64,000 nt of DNA from Pyramidobacter porci (GTDB taxonomy: Bacteria > Synergistota > Synergistia > Synergistales > Dethiosulfovibrionaceae), in the NCBI RefSeq assembly GCF_009695745.1, contig NZ_VUNH01000009.1, positions 83,990 to 147,989 of the forward strand, read 5' to 3'. A program made the translations under genes and the position numbers. The number at the start of each line of letters is the position of its first letter. Position 1 is the stretch's first letter. The notes below the pieces were generated by a model. That model was not told the origin of the DNA and did not search any database. It saw nothing but the letters and a program-made list of their open reading frames with translations. Of the stretch, positions 17,878 through 25,371 are shown in pieces.

Positions 17878-17901
17878 GACCTTAATTTGACCTTAATTCG
17901 A
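17878..17901. promoter_or_regulatory. Tandem direct repeat, likely operator between divergent promoters
   Basis: GACCTTAATTT followed directly by GACCTTAATTC: two 11-bp direct repeats, one helical turn apart. The second overlaps the -35 of the regulator promoter, and both lie just upstream of the -35 of the transporter promoter. This suits autorepression plus activation by the adjacent regulator. Confidence 0.55.
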
Positions 17902-17915
17902 TGCCTAGGTACAAT
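17887..17915 (+). promoter_or_regulatory. Promoter of the divergent sensory regulator gene
   Basis: -35 TTGACC (17887-17892), 17-bp spacer and -10 TACAAT (17910-17915), predicting a start near 17922, about 50 nt before the regulator ATG. Confidence 0.75.
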
Positions 17916-17974
17916 GATGTGTGTGTCCGGATCATGCGAAACGGGCGAGATTTCTCTATCGCGAGGGAACGATG

Positions 17975-19294
17975 ATGATCATTGGCGTGATTGGCCCCGA
18001 GACAAGTCTGAAAATCCTGCGGAAAAAGTCGGCGCAATTTTCCGTGCAGCTGATGCCTCTGGCGTATCGGGATTTTCACGAGACGATAAAACTGATCGAG
18101 GAAAACGAGAGGAAGTGCGACGCCCTGCTTTTCACGGGACAGACGCCTTATCTGTACGCGACGTCTCTGCTTCAGCCCGCGGTCCCGTGGGATTTTATGC
18201 CGCGCAACATGCTGTCGACCATGTGCGCGCTCGTCAAGGCGGGACTGAAATATAAAAACAGGATTCAGAACGTCAGCATGGACGGTTTTGGCGATGAGAT
18301 CATCGAAGAGATACGCGAAGAGCTGAAGGGAACCGAAGAAAGCGTGCGGCTGTACAATACCCGCTTTGACATCATGGCCGAAGATTATTTTCAGCGGGTC
18401 GTTCAATATCATGCGGAAAATTATCGCACCGGCAGGGCGGACCTGTGCGTGACGGGACTGGAGAAAATCTACGAAAAACTCCGGGCAATGGGGATCCCGT
18501 CGATCAAGACCGGCCCGAATTTCTCCCTCCTGCAGCAGAAGCTCCAGTTTTTGCTGCTGAGACATCAGATCACCGCCGCCGAAAGAAACCTTCCCGCGGT
18601 GGTCGCGATCCGGCCGGAATTCCAGCTGAGCCGCGAGATGCACATGCACAACGAGCTGCAGACGCTGAGACTGCAGGCGCAGATCGGCGAGTCCGTTTAT
18701 TATTTTGCGCAGCATCTCGGCGGCGCCGTGTTTCAGACGGACGCGACCGATTATTACGTGGCGTGCGATCTGAGGACGCTGATGGCCGAGACGGGGGACT
18801 TCACCGGTCTCAGTCTGCTGCGCATGCCCTTTCGAAATCCCTGCCTGGATAAGATCTCGGCGGGCATCGGCATCGGATATACGGCCCGGGAGGCCCGTTA
18901 CGCGGCCGACAAGGCGCAGCAGAGAAGCCGAAAAACCCCGGCATCCTGCTGTTACGGTCTTGACGAGAGGGGGCATTTTTTCGGACCGATCTCGCTGTCG
19001 GACGATCCCGACGCGAAGGGGCTGTTCAACGAAAATCTGCGCCAGATCTCCGTGCAGACCGGGATTGGGATCAGGTCGCTGAGCAAGATCGAACAGGCCC
19101 TTCTGCAATATCGAACCGACACGGTCACTTCGTCCGAGCTGGCGCGCTACTGCTCGCTGTCGCTGCGCAGCATGAACAGGCTGCTGCAGAAGCTTGAAGA
19201 GTTTCGCTATCTGGTCGTATTGGGAAAGGAGCCGCAGGACGCGGCAGGCCGTCCGCGGCGGCTTTTGCGCATCGATCTGCGCTATCACGACTGA
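17975..19294 (+). CDS. Sensory transcriptional regulator with C-terminal helix-turn-helix
   Basis: 439 residues. The N-terminus (about 1-170) looks like a small-molecule-binding alpha/beta domain: it begins MIIGVIGPET and contains LLFTGQTPYLYA. The middle (about 215-320) resembles a degenerate nucleotidyl-cyclase or GGDEF-like fold, with GIGIGYTAREARYAADKA. The C-terminus (about 370-430) is a winged helix with SSELARYCSLSLRSMNRLL. I do not recognise a named family. It is divergent from the transporter-ggt operon and very probably controls it. Two ATGs at 17972 and 17975 are possible; the second is better spaced from GAGGGA. Confidence 0.7.
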   Translation: MIIGVIGPETSLKILRKKSAQFSVQLMPLAYRDFHETIKLIEENERKCDALLFTGQTPYLYATSLLQPAVPWDFMPRNMLSTMCALVKAGLKYKNRIQNVSMDGFGDEIIEEIREELKGTEESVRLYNTRFDIMAEDYFQRVVQYHAENYRTGRADLCVTGLEKIYEKLRAMGIPSIKTGPNFSLLQQKLQFLLLRHQITAAERNLPAVVAIRPEFQLSREMHMHNELQTLRLQAQIGESVYYFAQHLGGAVFQTDATDYYVACDLRTLMAETGDFTGLSLLRMPFRNPCLDKISAGIGIGYTAREARYAADKAQQRSRKTPASCCYGLDERGHFFGPISLSDDPDAKGLFNENLRQISVQTGIGIRSLSKIEQALLQYRTDTVTSSELARYCSLSLRSMNRLLQKLEEFRYLVVLGKEPQDAAGRPRRLLRIDLRYHD

Positions 19295-19360
19295 TGGTGA
19301 TTCCCAATTAAAATTTTTAAGTGAAAATCGGTATCGAGTTCGTTTTCACGCGGATACGAA

Positions 19361-19408
19361 AAAAGAGACCGTCCCGGCTTGCAGCAGGCCGGGACGGTCT
19401 CGTCTTTT
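19361..19408. terminator. Bidirectional intrinsic terminator
   Basis: Perfect 14-bp stem GAGACCGTCCCGGC / GCCGGGACGGTCTC with a 9-nt loop, A-rich on the left and T-rich on the right, between the regulator and the convergent selenoprotein gene. Confidence 0.9.
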
Positions 19409-19410
19409 GT

Positions 19411-19749
19411 CTATGAGGCTGAAAGGACGCCGTCGATAGCGTCTTTCAGTTTTTCCCACGCGGGAATGCCGCGGAAGATCACCTTGCCGTTCAGCACCCA
19501 GGTGACTTCGTCGCCGCGCAGGCGATAGCGCAGCGCGTCGAAAAGAAATACAAAACAGCGCGGGTCGTAAAAGTCGATGTTGAGACGGGAGCCATACTCT
19601 TCTTTGAGCTTCATGTAAAGCTGACCAGCCGCGACGCGGTTGGCTGCACCGGGAAAATGTTTCAGCTCGTTCTCGGTGTAGATGGCTGTGCTTCAGCCGC
19701 AGCCTGCGATGGGGCGTTCACGATAGATCTTGAGTGCCGGCGTTTTCAT
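19411..19749 (-). CDS. Putative selenoprotein, thioredoxin-like, with in-frame UGA (GCGU motif)
   Basis: Read through the TGA at 19693-19695 this is a 112-residue protein. A good ribosome-binding site (AAAGGAG) precedes the ATG at 19749; 18 codons later comes UGA in the context G-C-G-UGA-S, and the same frame continues to a normal stop. The C-terminal part (DEVTWVLNGKVIFRGIP then an amphipathic helix) resembles the last strands and helix of thioredoxin-fold proteins, and Cys17/Sec19 would form a CxU redox pair. About 14 nt after the UGA the RNA can fold into a bulged 9-bp hairpin with a 12-nt G-containing loop, placed as bacterial SECIS elements are. The 3' part alone has no ribosome-binding site near its first ATG. 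The substrate is unknown. Confidence 0.75.
19652..19681 (-). promoter_or_regulatory. Possible SECIS-like hairpin in the selenoprotein mRNA
   Basis: On the minus strand CACC-GAGAA pairs with UUUUC-CC-GGUG (CC bulged) around a 12-nt loop containing CGAGCUG. It begins about 14 nt after the UGA. The position fits bacterial SECIS, but the folding was done by eye. Confidence 0.4.
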
Positions 19750-19790
19750 GGGAAGCTCCTTTCTGCATTTCCAGAAATAAGGTCGGAAGA

Positions 19791-20276
19791 TCATGCCTGA
19801 GGGGACGGCTCTTTCTTGACGGCCGCTTTCTGCCCTTGAGTGTATTCTCGCAGCGTTTCCGGGGCGACGGGGAAGAAGGCGTGGTCGGTGCCGGCCGCGG
19901 CCCAGACGATGGGAAATTTCCACAAATCCTCGTCCAGCAGGGCGGGCAGCGCCTGCGGATAACCGACAGGCGGCACGCCGCCGATTTTGAAACCGAAATT
20001 TTCGAAAACGTAGTCGGGCGAAGCCATGGTGACGCGATGCCCCTGGCTGAGTCGCTTGATTTTGCCCGAATGGACTTTGTTCGGGCCGGACATGAGCACG
20101 AGCCACGGCTGTCCGTCGACCATGAAGATCAGGCTCTTGAGGATTTCGCCCGGCGTCACGCCGATCGCTTTCGAGGCGTCGTCGACGGTGAAGATGGTAG
20201 CGTCGCTGTGAATAATCTGGCCGTCGTAGTGAAGTTCGTCGAGGGCCTTTTGCACTTTTTCAATGGGATCGTTCAT
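19791..20276 (-). CDS. YbaK/EbsC-type aminoacyl-tRNA deacylase
   Basis: 161 residues, YbaK/ProRS-insertion fold. Family features are TPGEILKSLIFMVDGQPWLVLMSG in pieces, the conserved Lys47 region (EILKSL) and FGFKIGGVPPVGYPQ, the GGxxPxG loop of the active site. These proteins hydrolyse mischarged tRNA such as Cys-tRNA(Pro) or Ala-tRNA(Pro). The exact specificity cannot be read from sequence. It sits 10 bp after the phosphohexomutase gene on the same strand and is probably co-transcribed with it and the selenoprotein gene. Confidence 0.85.
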   Translation of the reverse strand: MNDPIEKVQKALDELHYDGQIIHSDATIFTVDDASKAIGVTPGEILKSLIFMVDGQPWLVLMSGPNKVHSGKIKRLSQGHRVTMASPDYVFENFGFKIGGVPPVGYPQALPALLDEDLWKFPIVWAAAGTDHAFFPVAPETLREYTQGQKAAVKKEPSPQA

Positions 20277-20286
20277 GGCAGTCTCC

Positions 20287-21669
20287 TTACATTTTCCACT
20301 GGAAGTCGGGCAGTCCGGCGCGAAGGATGCGGGCGCGGATATCGGCGGCGATAGCGTCGCGCTTTTCCGGTGTCGTGCCTTCGCATCTGACGGCCAGCAC
20401 GGGCTGGGTGTTGGAGGCGCGGATCAGTCCCCAGCCGCCGTCGTAGAGAATGCGCACGCCGTCGACGGTGACGGCGTCGTGGTCCTTGAGCGCCTGCGCG
20501 GTGATCTGTTTCATCACGTCGAACTTGCGTTCGTCGGGACAGTCGATGCGCATCTCTTCGGTGTGATAATACGCGGGAATCGAGGCGCGCATCTGCGCCA
20601 ATGTCTCGTTTCCGGCGGCGACGAGGCGCAGCAGCCGGGCGGCGGCGTAGAAGGAATCGTCGTAGCCGTAGTACTCGTCGGCGAAGAACATGTGTCCCGA
20701 GTATTCGCCGGCGAAGGGCGCGCCGACGCGCTTCATCTCGGCCTTGATCAGCGAATGGCCGGCTTTGTAATAATACGGGCGGCCGCCGAGGCGGCGCACT
20801 TCCTCTTCGAGCGCTTTGGAACACTTCACTTCGATGATGGCCGTGGCGCCGGGGTGCTTGGGCAGAATTTCGCGCCAGAACAGGGCCATGAGAATGTCGC
20901 CGCCGATGATCTCGCCCTCGTTGTCGACGACGCCGATGCGGTCGGCGTCGCCGTCGAAACCGAAGCCGGCCTCGGCGCCGACCTCCACGACTTTGCGCGC
21001 CAGGTCCCGCATGTTTTCTTTCTTCTGAGGGTCGGGATGGTGGTTGGGAAACGTGCCGTCGGGCGTGTCGTACAGGGCGGTGACGTCGCAGCCGAGGGCT
21101 TTGAAGAATTTGCCCGCGAAAAGCGCCGCCGTGCCGTTGGCGGGGTCGATGACGATCTTCATCGGCCGTGGCAGGCGCACCTTCGACGCGAGCATGGCGA
21201 CGTACTCGTCGGCGATATCGGCTTTTTCCAGTGTGCCGTGCGCGGCGGCGAAGTCGAAATCGCCCGTCTGCGCCATGCGGCGTATCTTCTGTATCTCTTC
21301 GCCGTACAGCGTGGCTTTTTTGAACCCCAGCTTGAGGCCGTTCATGTTCTTCGGATTGTGGCTGCCGGTGATCATGACACCGCCGTCGGCGTTGAAGCGG
21401 AAAAAGCTCCAGTAGAGCATGGGGGTCGTGACCGTGCCGAGGTCTACGACGTCGACGCCGCAGGAGCGCAGGCCTTCGACGGCCGCGGCGCGGATCCTCT
21501 CGGTGGACAGGCGCACGTCACCGCCTACGGCGGCTTTAAGGATACCGGCGCGTCTCAGATACGTGCCGTAGGCGCGCGCGATCGCCAGCACGTTCTCGTC
21601 GGTCAGTTCGCTCTCGGCTTCGCCGCGGATGTCGTACTCGCGAAAAATGCGGGAAGGAACCGGGGTCAT
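20287..21669 (-). CDS. Phosphomannomutase/phosphoglucomutase
   Basis: 460 residues, alpha-D-phosphohexomutase family, of AlgC/ManB type. The phosphoserine loop is TGSHNP in GGVMITGSHNPKNMNG, the metal-binding loop is FGFDGDADRIGVVD, the sugar-binding loop GEYSGHMFF and the phosphate-binding C-terminal loop RASNTQPVLAVRCEG. It interconverts sugar 6- and 1-phosphates for polysaccharide and nucleotide-sugar synthesis. Full length, all key residues present. Confidence 0.92.
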   Translation of the reverse strand: MTPVPSRIFREYDIRGEAESELTDENVLAIARAYGTYLRRAGILKAAVGGDVRLSTERIRAAAVEGLRSCGVDVVDLGTVTTPMLYWSFFRFNADGGVMITGSHNPKNMNGLKLGFKKATLYGEEIQKIRRMAQTGDFDFAAAHGTLEKADIADEYVAMLASKVRLPRPMKIVIDPANGTAALFAGKFFKALGCDVTALYDTPDGTFPNHHPDPQKKENMRDLARKVVEVGAEAGFGFDGDADRIGVVDNEGEIIGGDILMALFWREILPKHPGATAIIEVKCSKALEEEVRRLGGRPYYYKAGHSLIKAEMKRVGAPFAGEYSGHMFFADEYYGYDDSFYAAARLLRLVAAGNETLAQMRASIPAYYHTEEMRIDCPDERKFDVMKQITAQALKDHDAVTVDGVRILYDGGWGLIRASNTQPVLAVRCEGTTPEKRDAIAADIRARILRAGLPDFQWKM

Positions 21670-21785
21670 GATGGATTTTCCTTCTTTCTGGATGGTCTGA
21701 GCGGGAATGCCGTCTCATGGTTCAAGTCCATTATATCGTCTCGGGGAAGCTTCGACAATTGGGGCGAAGCGGGGTTCCCTTTTTT

Positions 21786-21821
21786 CGCCGGAAAATCTAT
21801 AATGAAAAACATTTTCCGGCG
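21786..21821. promoter_or_regulatory. Perfect palindrome spanning the -10 of the AEC permease gene
   Basis: Arms CGCCGGAAAAT (21786-21796) and ATTTTCCGGCG (21811-21821) enclose a consensus -10 TATAAT at 21798-21803. The left arm lies upstream of the expected transcription start, so a DNA operator is more likely than an RNA hairpin. The right arm abuts the ribosome-binding site GGCGGAGG. Confidence 0.5.
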
Positions 21822-21835
21822 GAGGTGTCGAGGTT

Positions 21836-22762
21836 ATGCTCAACGGTTTTCTGTTGATCCTGCCCATCATGTGCTGCATCATGACGGGCTGGATTTTAAA
21901 GCGCGCGGGGGTCTTGAACGACGAGGGCGGCGCGCAGATGGGGCGCGTCGTCTTTTATGTGGCCGCGCCCTGCTTGATATTCCGCATCACGCTGTCGCTC
22001 GGTTCCCGCGATTTTGACGACGTCAATTTCATTCTTGTGCTGTACGGCGGCTACCTGGGCATGATCCTCTGCGCCTGGCTGAGCGAGCGTTTCCGGCGCG
22101 GCGACGCACGGCGCAAAGCGGCCTCGGTGATGATGGCGGTCCGCTCGAACAACATGTTTATGGGCATGCCGGCCGTGATCATGCTCTGGGGTGAAAGCGC
22201 GCTCGAATATTACGGGCGTTTCATGGCGCTTTCCGTGGCGGGCTTTGAAATTTTTTCTGCCCTCAGCGGCCTGATCGTGCTTCACGGCGGCCTGAAAAAG
22301 GATTCTCTGCGGCGCGTTCTCCGCTCGTTCTCCCGCAATCCCGTGGTGCTCAGCATCGCGCTGGGAGCGCTGTGGAATGTGGGCGTCGGCCTGCCTCTGC
22401 CGCGCTGGCTCGACCTGTCGCTGAAGATCCTCGGCGACCTCGGTACCGGGCTGGCGCTGGTAACGCTGGGCATGAAGCTCAAGCCCGGGGAGCTGCGGCG
22501 CGATCTGCTTCAGGTCTGGCCCGACGTGATCGTGCGCCTGCTCGTTTCGCCGCTGATCCTCGTGCTGGGTTTCAGATTTTTCCCGGCTCGGCCCGAGATG
22601 GTGAAAACCTGTATCCTCGTCATGGCCATGCCGGTGGCCATGAACACGTTTCCAATGGCCGAAGCCATGGGCATGGACGGCGATTACACGGCCCGCGCCG
22701 TCATGGTCAGCACGATGCTGTCGGTGCTGACGCTGCCGCTGGTGATTCGCTTCCTGTTATGA
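21836..22762 (+). CDS. AEC (auxin efflux carrier) family permease
   Basis: 308 residues, ten membrane segments in two blocks of five, the standard length for this family. Seen motifs include VFYVAAPCLIFRIT near the start, RSNNMFMGMPAVIMLWG and the C-terminal PVAMNTFPMAEAMG. Bacterial members carry dicarboxylates such as malate or malonate; the substrate here is not defined. It is alone on its strand with its own promoter and a palindromic putative operator, so it is likely regulated. Confidence 0.85.
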   Translation: MLNGFLLILPIMCCIMTGWILKRAGVLNDEGGAQMGRVVFYVAAPCLIFRITLSLGSRDFDDVNFILVLYGGYLGMILCAWLSERFRRGDARRKAASVMMAVRSNNMFMGMPAVIMLWGESALEYYGRFMALSVAGFEIFSALSGLIVLHGGLKKDSLRRVLRSFSRNPVVLSIALGALWNVGVGLPLPRWLDLSLKILGDLGTGLALVTLGMKLKPGELRRDLLQVWPDVIVRLLVSPLILVLGFRFFPARPEMVKTCILVMAMPVAMNTFPMAEAMGMDGDYTARAVMVSTMLSVLTLPLVIRFLL

Positions 22763-22874
22763 GTCTAAAAAAAGAAGGCTCTGCGAAAAGAAGTCTGGCG
22801 GTTACGTTCCGATTCGGGTAAAATGAGTGACAGCATTCCGAGGAATGAAAGTTCCGGGAAGGAGACCTTCTAAA

Positions 22875-23360
22875 ATGAAAGATATCGAGCACGCGTCAAT
22901 TAACGGTGTGGAGATCCACAATCTGGCCGAGCAGGACAACGACGAGAGCCTTCTGTATTCCGGCGAGCTGTGGGTTGAAGGAAAGCCGGCCGGCAGTTTC
23001 AGGGAGCTGAACGAGGACGAGATGCAGCTCGACATTGCCCCCGAGTTCGAACAGACGATGAACGACCGCATCTCCTCCTATCTTCAGGCGCTGACGGAAG
23101 ACGAGGAAGGCGCGGAGAGCGAGGGCGAACTGTCCAGCGAGATCTTCTTCGAGGACCTGATCGAACTGGAGTTGTACCTCCAGGCCTTCAAGGACGGGGT
23201 CAAGGAGGGCTACGGCTGTCTGCTCGTCAATTACACCGACGAGGGCGTGGACGTTTTCAGCGTGGAGAGCGAGGACGAGGTGGAAAACATCGCCCGCGAG
23301 AACAACCTCACCGACTTCCAGACCTTTTACGAGCCCGAACACTTCATCATCGACTGCTGA
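22875..23360 (+). CDS. Acidic protein of unknown function
   Basis: 161 residues, strongly acidic (many Glu/Asp) and few aromatic residues until the C-terminus. No signal peptide, no membrane segment and no motif I recognise. Secondary structure looks alpha plus beta with an acidic linker (about 75-90, TEDEEGAESEGE). The ATG at 22875 follows GGAAGGAGA. It is a single gene ending at a terminator, and codon usage matches its neighbours, so it is a genuine gene. The function is unknown. Confidence 0.75.
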   Translation: MKDIEHASINGVEIHNLAEQDNDESLLYSGELWVEGKPAGSFRELNEDEMQLDIAPEFEQTMNDRISSYLQALTEDEEGAESEGELSSEIFFEDLIELELYLQAFKDGVKEGYGCLLVNYTDEGVDVFSVESEDEVENIARENNLTDFQTFYEPEHFIIDC

Positions 23361-23372
23361 GCCGCGGATCGA

Positions 23373-23425
23373 AAAAAATCCCCGCGCGGAGGAAATTTTT
23401 ATCCTCCGGCGCGGGGATTTTTTCG
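23373..23425. terminator. Bidirectional intrinsic terminator
   Basis: Inverted repeat CCCCGCGC-GGAGGA / TCCTCC-G-GCGCGGGG with flanking A and T runs. It overlaps the last codons of the small minus-strand gene that follows. Confidence 0.8.
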
Positions 23426-23551
23426 TTGCGCAGCGGCCGCTTTTTCGCCGCGGTCTTTCCCGGACGGTCCGATACGCCGGGGAACCGGGCGCGGCTTCAT
23501 GCCGCCGTAGAAATAAGCCTCGCTGCGGTCGCTTTCGAATCCGTCGGCCAT
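23399..23551 (-). CDS. Small basic protein of unknown function
   Basis: 50 residues beginning MADGFESDRSEAYFYGGM and ending in an Arg/Lys/Pro/Gly-rich tail. The ATG at 23551 is preceded by AAAGGAG, and a promoter lies about 60 bp upstream. No known domain. Its 3' end runs into a terminator hairpin, which is unusual but possible for a short gene. I rate it as likely but unproven. Confidence 0.45.
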   Translation of the reverse strand: MADGFESDRSEAYFYGGMKPRPVPRRIGPSGKDRGEKAAAAQRKNPRAGG

Positions 23552-23607
23552 GGACGTTCGTCTCCTTTCGCCCGAAAATTTCTCACTCGGCGCTGCGCCG
23601 ATTATTG

Positions 23608-23636
23608 TAGGGCATTGTATAATGAAAAGCAAAATG
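23608..23636 (-). promoter_or_regulatory. Promoter of the small 50-residue gene
   Basis: On the minus strand, -35 TTGCTT, a 17-bp spacer and -10 TACAAT. The opposite strand also has TATAAT here, without a good -35, which could serve the divergent kinase gene. Confidence 0.5.
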
Positions 23637-23685
23637 CGCGCGGTACGATTTCGCCGCGCAGACCTGTCTGTGAGGAGGCTGGGAA

Positions 23686-25362
23686 ATGTTTAACGCGTTT
23701 TTCCCCGACGGAAAGAGCGTGTCGTGCGACGCGCCGGCAAGCGGCGAGGAACTGCTGCGTCGCTCGAGCGGCGCTCAAAGCGGCGTGCCGGTGGTGGCGT
23801 GGCACGTCAATCATTATCTGCGGCCGCTGAACTGGATCGTGGACAAGGACGCCCGGGTCAGCTGGGTCGATCTCGCCTCGTCGGAGGGCGTGAGCGTCTT
23901 TCAGAGCTCGCTGAGTTTCGTGCTGACCATCGCGGCCCGCCGCGTGCTGGGGCGCGGCCTGCGCGTCACCCATTCCATTTCCGAGGGCACGTTCTGGGAA
24001 GTTGTGCCCCGTCCGGGAGAACGGCGCGACGGCGAAGACGAGGAGATCGGCGCGGACAAGGTCGGCGCCATTGCCGCGGAAATGGAACGGATCATCGCCG
24101 CCGATCTGCCCATCCGCGTCGAAATGACGCCGATCGACGAAGCGCGGCGTTTTTTCGAAGAGCACGAGCGCCCCGACAAGGCGAAGCTGCTGGCCCACAT
24201 GTGGTCCGATCTGCCCGTGGAGATGGCCTGCTGCGACGGCGAGCGCGACCATTTCTATTCGCCGATGGTGCCTTCCACCGGTTATCTTCGCCCTTACAAG
24301 CTCTCGAAACTGGCGCCGGGGGTCGTGCTGCGCTTCCCGATCGCGCTGAGCCGCGGCGAACTGCCCGAATACCGGCCTTCGCACAAGCTTTCGACGGTTT
24401 TTCTCGATTATGCCGACTGGATGCGCAAACTCCACGTCGTCAACCTGGTGGAAATCTGCGAAGCGGTGGCGCGCGACGGCGGCAAGGAACTGATCCTCAT
24501 GTCCGAAGCGCTCCACGCCCAGAAGGTCGCCGAGGTGACGCAGGATTTTTTGAGCGTGCCCGAGCGCCGCGTCATCACCATCGCCGGCCCGTCGGGATCC
24601 GGCAAGACGACTACGTCGCACAAGCTGCGCATCCAGCTGGAAGTGGCCGGCCGGCGCCCCGTGGCGATCTCGCTGGACGATTACTTCGTAGACCGCGACA
24701 AGTGCCCGCTCGACGAGGACGGCAAGCGCGACTTCGAAGCGGTCGAGGCGGTGGACACCGAGCTGCTGAACGAACACGTCCACGCGCTGCTGGCGGGCAA
24801 AACGGTGCGGCTGCCGCGCTTCGACTTTTACGAAGGACGCCGCGCCGAAGGAGATGAACTGAAGCTGGAGAAGGACGACGTGCTGATCCTCGAGGGGCTG
24901 CACGGACTCAACGACAAAGTGCTGGCGGCGATCCCGCCGCAGGCGCGCTACGGCGTGTTCCTCTCGCCGCTGACCAGCCTCTGCCTCGACCAGCATTCCC
25001 GCACCAGCACGACCGACGTGCGCCTGCTGCGGCGCCTGATCCGCGACAACCGCACCCGCGGCAACTCGCCCGAGGCGACGCTGAACCGCTGGCCCTCGGT
25101 GGTGCGCGGCGCGGCAAAATATATTTTCCCCTACCAGAAGAACGCCGACGTGATGTTCAACTCTTCGCTGATCTACGAGCTGCCGGTGATGAAGCCCTAT
25201 GCCGAGATTCTGCTGCGCTCCGTCGGCGAGGAGTCGCCCCAGCGCGGCGAGGCGATGCGGCTGCTGCGCATGCTGCGCTTCGTGCCGGCGATGGATCCCC
25301 GTCTGGTACCCAGCAATTCGCTGCTGCGCGAGTTCATCGGCGGCAGCATCATCGAGATCTAA
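23686..25362 (+). CDS. Uridine kinase-like protein with threonyl-tRNA synthetase-type N-terminal domain
   Basis: 558 residues. The first 60 residues resemble a TGS domain and residues about 65-230 the second additional domain of ThrRS, with the HSISEGTFWEV and HFYSP-type segments. From about 290 a phosphoribulokinase/uridine kinase P-loop domain follows: Walker A AGPSGSGKTT (about 304-313), SLDDYFVDR and DVLILEGLHGLN. Such fusions occur in Firmicutes, Thermotogae and Synergistota and are usually annotated uridine kinase or nucleoside kinase. It could phosphorylate uridine to UMP; the ThrRS-like part has no known function. The start follows GAGGAGG. Confidence 0.85.
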   Translation: MFNAFFPDGKSVSCDAPASGEELLRRSSGAQSGVPVVAWHVNHYLRPLNWIVDKDARVSWVDLASSEGVSVFQSSLSFVLTIAARRVLGRGLRVTHSISEGTFWEVVPRPGERRDGEDEEIGADKVGAIAAEMERIIAADLPIRVEMTPIDEARRFFEEHERPDKAKLLAHMWSDLPVEMACCDGERDHFYSPMVPSTGYLRPYKLSKLAPGVVLRFPIALSRGELPEYRPSHKLSTVFLDYADWMRKLHVVNLVEICEAVARDGGKELILMSEALHAQKVAEVTQDFLSVPERRVITIAGPSGSGKTTTSHKLRIQLEVAGRRPVAISLDDYFVDRDKCPLDEDGKRDFEAVEAVDTELLNEHVHALLAGKTVRLPRFDFYEGRRAEGDELKLEKDDVLILEGLHGLNDKVLAAIPPQARYGVFLSPLTSLCLDQHSRTSTTDVRLLRRLIRDNRTRGNSPEATLNRWPSVVRGAAKYIFPYQKNADVMFNSSLIYELPVMKPYAEILLRSVGEESPQRGEAMRLLRMLRFVPAMDPRLVPSNSLLREFIGGSIIEI

Positions 25363-25371
25363 GGCCCCGCC

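Noticed and set aside
19693..19695. In-frame TGA as an ordinary nonsense mutation or sequencing error
   Set aside because: The frame is unchanged on both sides, the start signal lies upstream, and the Cys-Gly-UGA context with a downstream hairpin fits selenocysteine better. It is not excluded.
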